From positions 89,483 to 153,482 of the forward strand of contig CAWIOX010000007.1 in the NCBI GenBank assembly GCA_963837775.1: a DNA stretch of 64,000 nt. The letters are read 5' to 3'. Under the pieces are notes generated by a model. It made no database searches and was not told the DNA's origin. It saw only the letters and a list, made by a program, of their open reading frames with translations. The position numbers and the translations under genes are program-made. Source of the DNA: CAWIOX01 sp963837775. Its GTDB lineage: Bacteria > Pseudomonadota > Gammaproteobacteria > Burkholderiales > Burkholderiaceae_D. Positions 8,654 to 17,727 of this stretch are shown here, piece after piece (within the stretch, counting starts at the first letter, position 1; each line of letters opens with the position of its first letter).

Positions 8654-10199
8654 CTAGCGCTGCATCATCTGCCTGAGCCACTCCTGCAGGCGCGCGACCT
8701 GCTGCGGCTGGCAGTACAGCCCGCATTTGGTTCGGCGCCACAGGATGTCTTCGGCACTGCGCGCCCATTCGACCTCGAACAGATAGCGCGCTTCTTGCTC
8801 AAACATGCCGGGCGCCAGTTCCTGGCCCAGGTCGGACAGTTGCCCGGCGCTGCCCAGCATGCGGCTGGCGCGCGTGCCGTAGCAGCGCGCATAGCGTTGC
8901 GCCAGCTTGGCCGGCAGCCATGGATAGCGGGCGCAGAATTGCTGCAGAAAGCCGTCGAAGTCGACGCTGGCGACCAGCGCACCGGCCTGTTGCAGGTCGC
9001 CGCCCGGCAGCGGCGCGGTGGCGGTCCAGTCCGGCGCAGCGCGGCCCAGGCGCGGCAGCAGCATGCGCCAGCGCCTGTTCCGCCAGCTTGCGGTAGGTGG
9101 TGATCTTGCCGCCCCAGACATTCAGGAAGGGGGGCGTTTTTCTCGTCGCATTCGAGCAGGTAATCGCGCGTCACTGCCGACGCGTTTTGCGCGCTGTCGT
9201 CGAGCAGCGGCCGCACCCCGGAATAGCTCCAGACCACATCGGCCGCAGTGATCTGCTGTGCGGAAGTAGCGGTTGGCCATCTGGCACAGGTAGCCCACTT
9301 CGTCGGCGCTGATCGCCACCTGTGCGGGGTCGCCGCTGTATTCCAGATCGGTGGTGCCGATCAGCGTGAACTCGTCCTGATACGGGATCGCGAAGATGAT
9401 GCGCTGGTCGGGGTTCTGGAACAGATACGCGTAAGGATGGTCGAACAGGCGCGGCACGATGATGTGGCTGCCCTTGACCAGCCGCAGCCCGTGCGTATTG
9501 TGGTGCCGCTGGCGGCGTTGGCGAACTGCGCAGCCCAGGGGCCGGCCGCATTCACGATCGCGCGCGCGCTGACCTCGATGCGGCCATGTTGCGCGCTGTC
9601 GAGCGTCGCGCGCCAGCCCTGCGCCTTGCTGCCGCACGCTCGATGCATTGGGTGCGGGTCAGGATGCTGGCGCCGCGTTCGCTGGCGTCCAGCGCATTGA
9701 GCACCACCAGCCGCGCATCGTCGACCCAGCCGTCCGAATACACGAAGCCCTCGCGGTAATCGCCCTTCAGCGGCGCGCCCGCGACATGCGTGCGCAGCGA
9801 CACGTGTTCCGAAGCCGGCAGGAAGGTGCGGCGCGCCAGATGGTCATACAGGAACAGGCCGGCGCGGATCATCCAGGCCGGCCGTTGTCCGGCAGCGTGC
9901 GGCATCACGAAACGCAGCGGCCCCATGATGTGCGGCGCGGCGCGCAGCAGCACTTCGCGTTCCTGCAAGGCCTTGCGCACCAGCCTGAATTCAAAGTGCT
10001 CCAGATAGCGCAGGCCGCCGTGGATCAGTTTGGTGCTGGCCGACGAAGTATGCTGGGCCAGGTCGTGCTGCTCGCACAGGATCACGCGCAAGCCGCGGCC
10101 GGCCGCATCGCGTGCGATGCCGGCGCCGTTGATGCCGCCGCCGACGATCAAAAGGTCGCAGTCCTGTTGCGCTGGCTGTTTGCGTGTCGATTGCATCAT
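8654..10199 (-). CDS. glpD: Glycerol-3-phosphate dehydrogenase, aerobic (multiple frameshifts)
   Basis: FAD-dependent membrane-associated oxidation of glycerol-3-phosphate to dihydroxyacetone phosphate, passing electrons to quinone. The FAD-binding start is clear (DLLIVGGGINGAGIARDAAG), followed by TKLIHGGLRYLEHFEF, IVNAAGPWA, HGLRLVKGSHIIVPRLFD, AIPYQDEFTLIGTTDLEYSG, VVWSYSGVRPLLDD and the C-terminal helical domain up to LRQMMQR. These pieces lie in different frames, with changes near 9635, 9503, 9255, 9129 (a C-run) and 9063. Restored length is about 510 residues, normal for GlpD. Five breaks in one gene is the highest density among housekeeping genes here, so true decay cannot be excluded. 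R6 lies about 100 bp upstream of the start. Confidence 0.88.
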
Positions 10200-10296
10200 G
10201 ATTCTGGCCGCTGATTGGCTGTGCCCAGTGTAGATGGTTTCAGTGCATCAATGCAAAAGGAGCGCTATCGTTGCGCCCCGGGCGTGCTTTTTGCGT

Positions 10297-10381
10297 TACA
10301 GATACACCCCTCTGTATTTTTAAACAGGCTGGTTTTATCTGCGGTGGCATCAGTGTTTGTGCTTATACCCCCTGTTATTTG
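10297..10381 (-). repeat. R-family element, copy R6
   Basis: Minus-strand orientation: GTAT at 10365-10368, 43 bases, AAAAATAC at 10314-10321, 8 bases, GTAT at 10302-10305. The 3' side faces the glpD start about 100 bp away. Together with the E1 palindrome it fills the gene-free stretch 10200-10547. Confidence 0.75.
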
Positions 10382-10389
10382 CCTGATGC

Positions 10390-10550
10390 TAGTAGTCAGT
10401 CAAGCTGAATCAGGCGGGTATAAATCGCGTCTTTTTCCGCCTGGCGGCGTTGTTCGTCATTGCATAGCCAGCTATGCGGCTTCCTCCCGCCTTGCCAGAC
10501 GAAAAAATCCATCGATTTCTACTCCACCAATCCAACTTGACTGACTACTA
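10390..10550 (-). repeat. E-family palindromic element, copy E1
   Basis: A 161-bp imperfect palindrome closed by perfect 15-bp inverted ends, TAGTAGTCAGTCAAG and CTTGACTGACTACTA; the right end includes the stop codon of the SulP gene. The core on the minus strand reads GGCAAGGCGGGAGGA...GAACAACGCC, matching E2 and E3. Confidence 0.7.
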
Positions 10551-12755
10551 GGTTTCCAGTGCGCGCATCGCAGCGTTGGCGTAACGCAGGCGGGCGGCCA
10601 GCGCCCGGGCCAGGCCTTCGAGCAACTTGGCGATGAGCATCTGGTGCGCGTCGGTGAGCTGGTCGAAGTTCTTGCGCGAGAGCACAAACAGATCGACATC
10701 GGTGAAGGCGATCGCATCGGCGGAACGCGGTGCGCCATCGAGAAAGGCCATTTCGCCAAAGAAGTTGCCGCGCGCGAAGGTACTGAGATGGATGCCTTGC
10801 CGGTCGTTGAGCGGCAGCATGATGTGCACGTCGCCGCACCGGATCAGGAACAGTTCGTCACCGTCTTCGCCTCTGGCAAAGATCTTGGCGCCGGCCTTGA
10901 TGCTGCGCCTCTCCATGCAGCCTTGCAGTGCCGCCAGCATCTCTTCCTCGAGTTCCTTGAACAGCTCAATTTCATGCAGTTCCAGCGGTTTTTCATCCTC
11001 GCGATGCAGTGCTGCCTGCTCGATGATGCGATCCTCGACCCACTCGATCGCCTCGTTGAGATCGCCGAATGCGCTGGACTGGCTGTCGGCGCGGACCAGG
11101 CCGACCTGATCGAAGTACTGCTGCATGTCCTGGCCGCTGGGCAGCTTCTGCGGCAATCGACTGAAAATCAGAAAGCCGCCGCGTTCGCTCAGCATGTCCT
11201 TGATCTGCTTGAGCATCTGGACCGCGGTCACGTCCACCGACTGCACCCGGCGCATGTCGAGAATGACGTAGCTGCGCATCTTGAGTTCGGGCTCGAGGGT
11301 GGTCAATAGCTGGTCGGCAGTGCCGAAGAACAGGCTGCCCTGCAATTCGAAGATCGCGGCCTGGGCGCCGCGCTGTTCGAGGATCAGCATCTCCTGGGGC
11401 AGGCGGATCTTCTTGGAGAAGGTCTGGTTGCCGTAGCTCTTGCGCCGGACGATGCTGCCGCCGATTTGTTCGCGGATGAACAGGATGATCGCGAGCACGA
11501 TGCCGGTGCCGGCAGCTGCGATCAGGCTGACCATCAGGGTAACGCCGATGACGGCGACGATCACGACAAAGTCGAGGATGGTCGAGTGCGACTTGAGCAG
11601 ATCCAGGCTGTTGCGGTCGATCATGCGCACGCCGATGACGATCAGGATCGCGGCCAGGGCGGAGACCGGCATCCAGGCGATCAGCTTGCCGAGGGCGAGG
11701 AAAGCGAGCAGCGCCAGGATGCCCTCGAACACGCCGGAAAAACGGCTTTGCGCGCCGCTCGACAGGTTGATCAGAGTGGCTCCCATGGTTCCTGCGCCGG
11801 GCAAGCCGCCGATGATGCCCGAGGCAAGGTTGCCCAGGCCTTGTCCGATCAGTTCCCGGTTCGAATTGTGGCGGCTGCGCGTCAGTGCGTCGAGCACAAC
11901 GCAAGTCTTCAGGGTGTCGATGGAGAGCAGGACGGCCAGCGTCAAGGCCGGCATGATCAGGTCTTTAGCCTGTTCCAGCCCAAGTTGCTGCATGCCTTGC
12001 CAGTTGCCGAGAAAGCCATCGGCCAAGCCGCGCCCGGCACTCCCAGCTACCCCTAGCGGTCCGACTACCAGTGTATTGCCGGCGAACTGCTGCAGCGCGC
12101 CATCGGCGAGCGACAGGCCAAAGTAGCTCAGAACGCCGACGCCCAGCGCCAGAATCGCTGCCGGCACGCGCCTGGTCAGGCGTGGCGCCTGCACCATGGC
12201 CAGGGCGGTCACGGCGCCGACCACGCAAGCCTGCCACTGCCAGAGCAGCGGCTGGGACAGGGCCTGCCAGAGCGAGGTGCCGACCGGCGTGCCGAGAAAT
12301 TTCGGCACCTGGCTGCCGATGATGAGCAGACTGACGCCCGACAGATAGCCGCTGACCACCGGATAGGGCATGTACTTGATCAGGCGCCCGAGGCCGATCA
12401 GTCCGAAGAGCAGCTGCAGCATGCCGGCCGTCAGGCAGAGCGCGGTCAGCAGCAGCAGCACCGATTGGTCGGGGATGCCATTGTGGATCTGCTCGATCGC
12501 AAAAGCCGACAATACCGCGGCGGCGGGCGCGCACGGCGCGGTGATCAGGCGCTCGGTGCCGCCCATGAGCGAAGCGACCAGCCCGAGCGCTGTGGCGCCA
12601 AGCATGCCGGCCAAGGCGCCGTAGGCGGCATAGGAACCGCCCAGGGACGCATAGATGGTGACGCCGAAAGCGATCGCCGAAGGCAGCGCGACCAGCATCG
12701 CCGCCAGACCGCCCCAGAAATCTCCTGCCAGCTTGTTGCTCTTTACGGTATCCAC
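10548..12755 (-). CDS. SulP-family anion transporter with STAS and cyclic-nucleotide-binding-like domains
   Basis: 735 residues in three parts. Residues about 1-430 are a SulP permease core with many membrane helices (FWGGLAAMLVALPSAIAFG, GTERLITAPCAPAAAVLSAF, LPGAGTMGATLINLSSGAQS). About 455-565 is a STAS domain (FELQGSLFFGTADQLL, YVILDMRRVQSVDVTAVQML). About 600-735 is a cNMP-binding-type domain (GAKIFARGEDGDELFLIRCG, ARGNFFGEMAFLDGAPRSAD). SulP proteins carry sulfate, bicarbonate or dicarboxylates; the appended domains suggest gating by a ligand. The substrate is not readable. The start is a GTG at 12755. The gene is alone and is bracketed by E1 and E2. Intact. Confidence 0.88.
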   Translation of the reverse strand: MDTVKSNKLAGDFWGGLAAMLVALPSAIAFGVTIYASLGGSYAAYGALAGMLGATALGLVASLMGGTERLITAPCAPAAAVLSAFAIEQIHNGIPDQSVLLLLTALCLTAGMLQLLFGLIGLGRLIKYMPYPVVSGYLSGVSLLIIGSQVPKFLGTPVGTSLWQALSQPLLWQWQACVVGAVTALAMVQAPRLTRRVPAAILALGVGVLSYFGLSLADGALQQFAGNTLVVGPLGVAGSAGRGLADGFLGNWQGMQQLGLEQAKDLIMPALTLAVLLSIDTLKTCVVLDALTRSRHNSNRELIGQGLGNLASGIIGGLPGAGTMGATLINLSSGAQSRFSGVFEGILALLAFLALGKLIAWMPVSALAAILIVIGVRMIDRNSLDLLKSHSTILDFVVIVAVIGVTLMVSLIAAAGTGIVLAIILFIREQIGGSIVRRKSYGNQTFSKKIRLPQEMLILEQRGAQAAIFELQGSLFFGTADQLLTTLEPELKMRSYVILDMRRVQSVDVTAVQMLKQIKDMLSERGGFLIFSRLPQKLPSGQDMQQYFDQVGLVRADSQSSAFGDLNEAIEWVEDRIIEQAALHREDEKPLELHEIELFKELEEEMLAALQGCMERRSIKAGAKIFARGEDGDELFLIRCGDVHIMLPLNDRQGIHLSTFARGNFFGEMAFLDGAPRSADAIAFTDVDLFVLSRKNFDQLTDAHQMLIAKLLEGLARALAARLRYANAAMRALET

Positions 12756-12829
12756 GGTGATCGCAACCCAGGAAAAGAATAAGAGTCACCCAGACTATCG
12801 CATAAAAATCGCTAAGATCACTGTACCTG

Positions 12830-13073
12830 ATTATCCTAGAATCCTTAGTTGGACAGCGCCGAGTGTGCGTTTTTCCGGTTTCCTGGCAAGGCGAGACGAC
12901 GACGCAGACTGCATTCTGCTAGGAGGAGCAACGCAGCCAGGGAGCCGGAAAAATGTGCAATCGACGCTGTAGCGTTCTCACCCAAATGGTGAACCGTTTA
13001 AATATGAAAATCCCTAACAAAATCAGACACTTATTGATGCTGTCGAGCGGTCAACTGAGGATTTTAGGATTAT
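12830..13073 (+). repeat. E-family palindromic element, copy E2
   Basis: Outer arms ATTATCCTAGAATCCTTAGT (12830 on) and its near-complement ending 13073 match at 19 of 22 positions; inner arms TTTTTCCGGTTTCCTGGC (12870-12887) and GCCAGGGAGCCGGAAAAA (12936-12953) surround the core AAGGCGAGACGACGACGCAG...AGGAGGAGCAACGC. It occupies most of the gene-free stretch 12756-13150 upstream of the SulP gene. Confidence 0.7.
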
Positions 13074-13150
13074 AGAAAGAGAGTGCATCAGAACGCATGC
13101 GTCAATGATGCGTTCCGATGAAGGCAGGACGATTTAAAAGATACCGGTGC

Positions 13151-14053
13151 TCAGTCGCGACGCAGGTTGACCAGCACGATGCCGGCCAGCACCAGCAGCG
13201 CGCCGGCGGCAAAGCGCAGGCTGAGCTGTTCATTCAGCAGCAGCACGCCGAAGCCGACGCCGAACAGCGGGGTCAGGAACGAGAACGCGGAAATGCGCGA
13301 CGTCAGGTAGCGCCGCAACATCCAGAACCAGGCCAGGTAACTGGCAAACGCGATGATCACGACCTGAAACAACAGGCTCAGCCAGGCGATGCCGGTCATC
13401 GAGATTTCTGCCACATCGCCGTCGCCGACCGCGATCCCGATCAGGATCACCGCCGCCACCACCAGCTGGTACAGCAGGGTGGTGGTGGGCGCCGCCTCGG
13501 ACAGCGACGAGCGCCGCACCAGGATCGTGGTGGCGGCCCAGAACACGCTGGCCAGCAGGCCCAGTCCGTCGCCGATCAGGGTATTGCTGCCGGCGGCGCC
13601 GGGGGTGTTGAAGCCATTCGAAAACGCCAGCGCAATGCCGGCAAACGCAGCCGCGATGCCGGCCCATTGCAGCTTGCCCAGCCGCTCGCCGGCCACGCCC
13701 CAGTGCAGGCCGAGCACGGTAAAGATCGGTGCGGTGTACAGGAACACCACGATATGCGAGGCCGAGGTGTAGGTCAGTCCGACCGACACGCACAGGAACT
13801 CGCCGGCGAACAGCAGGCCGGCGGCGATGCCGGGCCACAGCGTGCCGTCGCGCATGGAAAAATGGTTGCCGCGCCAAAACATCAGGCCGCACACCAGCAG
13901 CGCCGCGCCGCCCGAGCGCAGCCCGGTCTGCAGCATCGGACTCATGCTGACGGCGGTGGCCTTGACCGCGACCTGCTGCAGGCCCCAGCACACGCACAGC
14001 ACCAGCATCACCAGCATCGCGAAGCCGTCCAGCGGTTTGCGCGCGCTGCTCAT
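13151..14053 (-). CDS. DMT-superfamily (EamA) transporter
   Basis: A 300-residue ten-helix transporter with two EamA repeats (LVMLVLCVCWGLQQVAVKAT; second half ILVRRSSLSEAAPTTTLLYQ). It is a predicted inner-membrane exporter of small metabolites; the substrate is unknown. The frame is open far upstream, but the ATG at 14053 (MSSARKPLDGFAML) places the first helix at the N-terminus as usual. It is divergent from the AraC-family regulator at 14232, a common regulator-exporter arrangement, so the regulator probably controls it. Not closely similar to the exporter at 1250. Intact. Confidence 0.87.
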   Translation of the reverse strand: MSSARKPLDGFAMLVMLVLCVCWGLQQVAVKATAVSMSPMLQTGLRSGGAALLVCGLMFWRGNHFSMRDGTLWPGIAAGLLFAGEFLCVSVGLTYTSASHIVVFLYTAPIFTVLGLHWGVAGERLGKLQWAGIAAAFAGIALAFSNGFNTPGAAGSNTLIGDGLGLLASVFWAATTILVRRSSLSEAAPTTTLLYQLVVAAVILIGIAVGDGDVAEISMTGIAWLSLLFQVVIIAFASYLAWFWMLRRYLTSRISAFSFLTPLFGVGFGVLLLNEQLSLRFAAGALLVLAGIVLVNLRRD

Positions 14054-14231
14054 GAGCGCGGCTCCGTGCTGCTGCGCGAATATCCGGCGCCGGATGTCGG
14101 GTGATGAAGTAGGTGCATGGTGATTCCTTGTTTGATATGGCTGGTGATACTGGTTGGATGATTGATTATAGAAGCGGCGGCTTAAGGTGATATAGTGAAA
14201 ACCAGACAATCAATGCATTACTTCGGACAAT

Positions 14232-15018
14232 ATGACTGTGCATCTGCGCGTACCGCCGTTTTCCGGCCAGCTGCCCCATCCGGTCTACATCCGCAGCGAG
14301 AAACTGGCGGGTGACAGCGCCTATCCGCGCCACCGGCACCGCTGGGGCGAGTTCGTGTACTCGTTCAGCGGCGTGATGGAAGTCAAGCTGGCGCAACGCA
14401 GTTACCTGGCGCCGCCGCATTACGGGATCTGGCTGCCGCCCGACGTCGAGCACATCGGGCGCAACCGTTTCGAGGCCTGTTTTTGCTCGCTGTATCTTTC
14501 GAAGGAATTGTGCGACAAGCTGCCTGCCGTCACCTGCACGCTGGCGGTCGGTCCGGTCATCAAGGCGATCCTGGCCGATCTGTCGGCGCGCCAGGTCGAT
14601 TACCCGCGCAGCGCCGAGGATGCGCGGCTGATGCAGGTGCTGATCGACCAGCTCGGGCTGGCGCCGCGCCATGACAGCTATCTGCCGATGTCGGACGACG
14701 CGACGCTGGGCCAGGTGCTGACCGCGCTGCAACAGGACCCGAGCGACAATCGTTCTCTTGAGCAATGGGCGCAGACGGTGCACAGCACCGAGCGCACGCT
14801 GTCGCGCCGTTGCCAGCGCGACCTCGGGATGTCGTTCAGCGAATGGCGCCAGCGGCTTGCGGCTGGTCAGCGCGCTGTCGATGCTGGACGCGAAGCTGCC
14901 GGTGCAAGCGGTCGCACTGGAACTCGGCTACAGCACCTCGTCCGCCTTCATCGCAATGTTTCACCGGATGATGGGGATCACGCCGGAGGAATTCCGCAAG
15001 CGCAGCGGCGCCGATTGA
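14232..15018 (+). CDS. AraC-family transcriptional regulator with cupin-like N-terminus (one frameshift)
   Basis: N-terminal sensing domain with the AraC cupin signature YPRHRHRWGEFVYSFSGVME, and a C-terminal pair of helix-turn-helix motifs (SLEQWAQTVHSTERTLSRRC, then KLPVQAVALELGYSTSSAFI, FHRMMGITPEEFRKRSGAD). The frame changes near 14857, where CTTGCGG stands for an expected CTGCGG, a single inserted T. The restored protein of about 261 residues is normal for this class. Divergent from the EamA exporter, its likely target. The last 36 bases of the gene plus the following sequence are duplicated at 16997-17055, beyond aceA. Confidence 0.88.
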
Positions 15019-15042
15019 GGGCCTCGTTTGCATTTTTGCCGG
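14983..15042 (+). repeat. Direct repeat flanking aceA, left copy
   Basis: The final codons of the AraC gene plus about 24 bases beyond its stop. The 60-base segment recurs at 16997-17055 with only two substitutions and one deleted base (57 of 60 positions identical by eye). Confidence 0.85.
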
Positions 15043-15060
15043 GATCGTCAATTTATCCCA

Positions 15061-15151
15061 CGATACGAAAAGTTAACTCCGCATTGTGAGATGCAGGTGC
15101 TGAACAAGTCAGGAAAACCACCCCTGTTTTTTGAAATTACGTTTCGTATCG
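15061..15151. promoter_or_regulatory. Spaced inverted repeat upstream of aceA
   Basis: CGATACGAAA (15061-15070) and its exact complement TTTCGTATCG (15142-15151) are 71 bases apart in the aceA upstream region. A looped operator pair or a stem are both possible. Confidence 0.4.
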
Positions 15152-15203
15152 CAAAAAAACATGTGTAAGTCATTGAAATTAAACAAATTAATTTAAGTTA
15201 TAT

Positions 15204-15217
15204 GTCTTATATAAGAC
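15204..15217. promoter_or_regulatory. Perfect palindrome upstream of aceA (candidate GntR-type operator)
   Basis: GTCTTATATAAGAC is a perfect 14-bp palindrome about 145 bp upstream of the aceA start. Its form resembles sites attributed to GntR-family regulators of TCA-cycle genes in betaproteobacteria; I recall this resemblance and have not checked it. Confidence 0.5.
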
Positions 15218-15362
15218 CTTGTTGCTATTCAAAAAAGCGTCTATTATTGTTTCATGCAGTTTTGCTTCGATTTCACCATCCTGCTGTTCGTACGAGAGTG
15301 AACAGATGTACCGACACTGAATACGATTTTCTTAATCTTGCTTTATTATTTTGGAGATACAC

Positions 15363-16945
15363 ATGTCACAGTATCAAGACGACATCAAAGCCATTGCCGG
15401 CCTGAAAGACAAAGAAGGCAGCGCCTGGAACGCGATCAATCCTGAGTCCGCTGCACGTATGCGCGCGCAGAACCGATTCAAAACTGGCATCTGGATATCG
15501 CCAAGTACACCGCCAAGATCATGCGCGATGACATGGCCGCCTACGACGCCGACTCGTCCAAGTACACCCAGTCCCTGGGCTGCTGGCACGGTTTTATCGG
15601 TCAACAGAAGATGATTTCGATCAAGAAGCACTTCAACAGCACCGACCGCCGCTACCTGTACCTGTCCGGCTGGATGATTGCTGCGCTGCGCTCTGAGTTC
15701 GGCCCGCTGCCTGACCAGTCCATGCACGAGAAGACTGCTGTTGCCGACCTGATCCGTGAGCTTTACACTTTCTTGCGTCAAGCTGATGCACGTGAGCTGG
15801 GCGGTTTGTTCCGTCAATTGGATGGTGCGCAAGGCGCTGCCAAGCAAGCGATCCAGGACAAGATCGACAATTTCGTCACCCACGTGGTGCCTATCATTGC
15901 TGATATCGATGCCGGTTTCGGTAACGCTGAAGCGACCTACCTGATGGCTAAGCAGATGATTGAAGCGGGTGCCTGCTGCATCCAGATCGAAAACCAAGTT
16001 TCCGATGAAAAGCAGTGCGGCCACCAAGACGGCAAAGTCACTGTTCCTCACGAAGACTTCCTCGCGAAGATCCGCGCTGTACGTTACGCGTTCCTGGAGC
16101 TGGGTGTGGACGACGGCATCATCGTTGCACGTACCGACTCGCTGGGTGCCGGCTTGACCAAGCAAATCGCGGTAACGCGTGAGCCAGGCGATTTGGGCGA
16201 TCTGTACAATTCTTTCCTGGACGTTGAAGAAGTTTCGACTGAATCCATGAGCAACGGTGACGTTGTCATCAAGCGCGACGGCAAGCTGCTGCGTCCTAAG
16301 CGTCTGCCTAGCAACTTGTTCCAGTTCCGCGCTGGCACGGGCGAAGAGCGTTGCGTACTGGATTGCATTACCTCTCTGCAAAACGGCGCCGACCTGATCT
16401 GGATCGAAACCGAGAAGCCACACATTGCCCAAATCGGCGGTATGGTCAATGCGATTCGTAAAGTCATTCCAAATGCCAAGCTGGTGTACAACAACAGCCC
16501 ATCATTCAACTGGACCCTGAACTTCCGTCAGCAGATGTTCGACAGCATGAAAGCCGAAGGCAAAGATGTTTCCGCTTACGATCGCAAAGCACTGATGAGC
16601 GTTGAATACGACGCAACTGAATTGGCGATTGCCGCAGATGAAAAAATCCGCACTTTCCAAGCTGATGCAGCCCGTGAAGCCGGCATTTTCCATCACCTGA
16701 TTACTCTGCCGACTTACCACACAGCCGCATTGTCGACTGACAACCTGGCAAAAGACTACTTCGGTGACCAGGGTATGTTGGGTTATGTGGCTGGCGTTCA
16801 GCGCAAGGAAATCCGTCAGGGTATCGCTTGTGTCAAGCATCAGAACATGTCCGGCTCGGACATCGGCGATGATCACAAAGATTACTTCAGTGGCGAAGCT
16901 GCTCTGAAAGCATCTGGTAAAGACAACACGATGAACCAGTTCTAA
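15363..16945 (+). CDS. aceA: Isocitrate lyase (one frameshift near the start)
   Basis: Cleaves isocitrate to glyoxylate and succinate, opening the glyoxylate shunt for growth on acetate or fatty acids. The start ATG at 15363 follows GGAGA (MSQYQDDIKAIAGLKDKEGS). After a frame change near 15488 (two extra bases or one missing) the protein runs on as LDIAKYTAKIM, YTQSLGCWHGFIGQQ, PIIADIDAGFGN, then the active-site segment EKQCGHQDGKV and YNNSPSFNWTLNF, ending NTMNQF. About 527 residues, the longer isocitrate lyase type. It has lower GC and ribosomal-protein-like codon choice compared with its neighbours. Its own terminator follows, and the whole unit lies between two copies of a 60-bp direct repeat. 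Confidence 0.94.
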
Positions 16946-16962
16946 CAACTGAGTCTGGTGTG

Positions 16963-16992
16963 AAAAAAAGCTCGCTACGGCGAGCTTTTTTT
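16963..16992 (+). terminator. Intrinsic terminator of aceA
   Basis: A-run, then GCTCGC, loop TACG, GCGAGC and a T-run of seven. A textbook rho-independent terminator 17 bases after the aceA stop. Confidence 0.9.
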
Positions 16993-16996
16993 ATGC

Positions 16997-17055
16997 CCGG
17001 AAGAATTCCGCAAGCGCAGCGGCGCTGATTGAGGGCTCGTTTGCATTTTTGCCGG
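16997..17055 (+). repeat. Direct repeat flanking aceA, right copy
   Basis: Near-identical copy of the 3' end of the AraC gene (ATTCCGCAAGCGCAGCGGCG and beyond) directly after the aceA terminator and upstream of the methyltransferase. It cannot encode anything here; it is a duplicated fragment. Confidence 0.85.
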
Positions 17056-17097
17056 AGCGGCTATCATGACGGAACATCTAATCCACTTGAAACCCGA

Positions 17098-17724
17098 ATG
17101 AAGCTGCAAGCCAAAGAGCTGGAACAGATCGCCGACCATACGCTGGCGCATTACAACCAGAGCGCCGACGCGTTCTGGCAGGGCACGCGCACGCACGATG
17201 TCAGCCATAACATCGCATCTCTGCTGCAGGCGATCGAGGGCACGCCGCCTTTCACGATCCTGGATTTCGGCTGCGGGCCGGGGCGCGACCTGATCAGCTT
17301 CAGCCGCCTCGGCCATATTGCGGTCGGGCTGGAAGGGGCGCAGAATTTTGCCGTGATGGCGCGCGAAAACAGCGGCTGCGAAGTGTGGCAGCAGAATTTC
17401 CTGGAACTGGCATTGCCGGACAGCCATTTCGATGGCGTGTTCGCGAATGCGTCGCTATTCCACGTGCCGAGCCAGGAGCTGCCGCGCGTGCTGCGTGCGT
17501 TGCATGCGACGCTGAAACCGGGCGGCGTGCTGTTCAGCTCCAACCCGCGCGGACACAACGAGGAGGGCTGGCACGGCGGGCGCTACGGCACTTATCACGA
17601 TCTGGAAAGCTGGCGGCGCTACATGACGGACGCGGGTTTCGTTGAGGTAACGCACTATTACCGGCCGGAAGGCTTGCCGCGCGCGCAGCAGCCGTGGCTG
17701 GCCAGCGTCTGGCGGCGTAAGTAA
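17098..17724 (+). CDS. Class I SAM-dependent methyltransferase
   Basis: 208 residues with the SAM-binding motif I ILDFGCGPGRDLISF, an acidic post-motif (VGLEGAQ), and the later ANASLFHVPSQELPRVLRAL and LKPGGVLFSSNPRG segments of the Methyltransf_11/25 type. The substrate cannot be deduced. The ATG at 17098 (MKLQAKELEQIADHTLAHYN) is the first start that avoids reading through the duplicated repeat. Before the aceA cassette arrived, this gene would have followed the AraC regulator directly. It is convergent with the chromate transporter (3-base gap). Intact. Confidence 0.85.
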   Translation: MKLQAKELEQIADHTLAHYNQSADAFWQGTRTHDVSHNIASLLQAIEGTPPFTILDFGCGPGRDLISFSRLGHIAVGLEGAQNFAVMARENSGCEVWQQNFLELALPDSHFDGVFANASLFHVPSQELPRVLRALHATLKPGGVLFSSNPRGHNEEGWHGGRYGTYHDLESWRRYMTDAGFVEVTHYYRPEGLPRAQQPWLASVWRRK

Positions 17725-17727
17725 GCG

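Noticed and set aside
15202..15405. Short open frame upstream of and overlapping the aceA start
   Set aside because: It overlaps the operator-like palindrome and the aceA ribosome site, has no start signal of its own and a leader-peptide role is not indicated.
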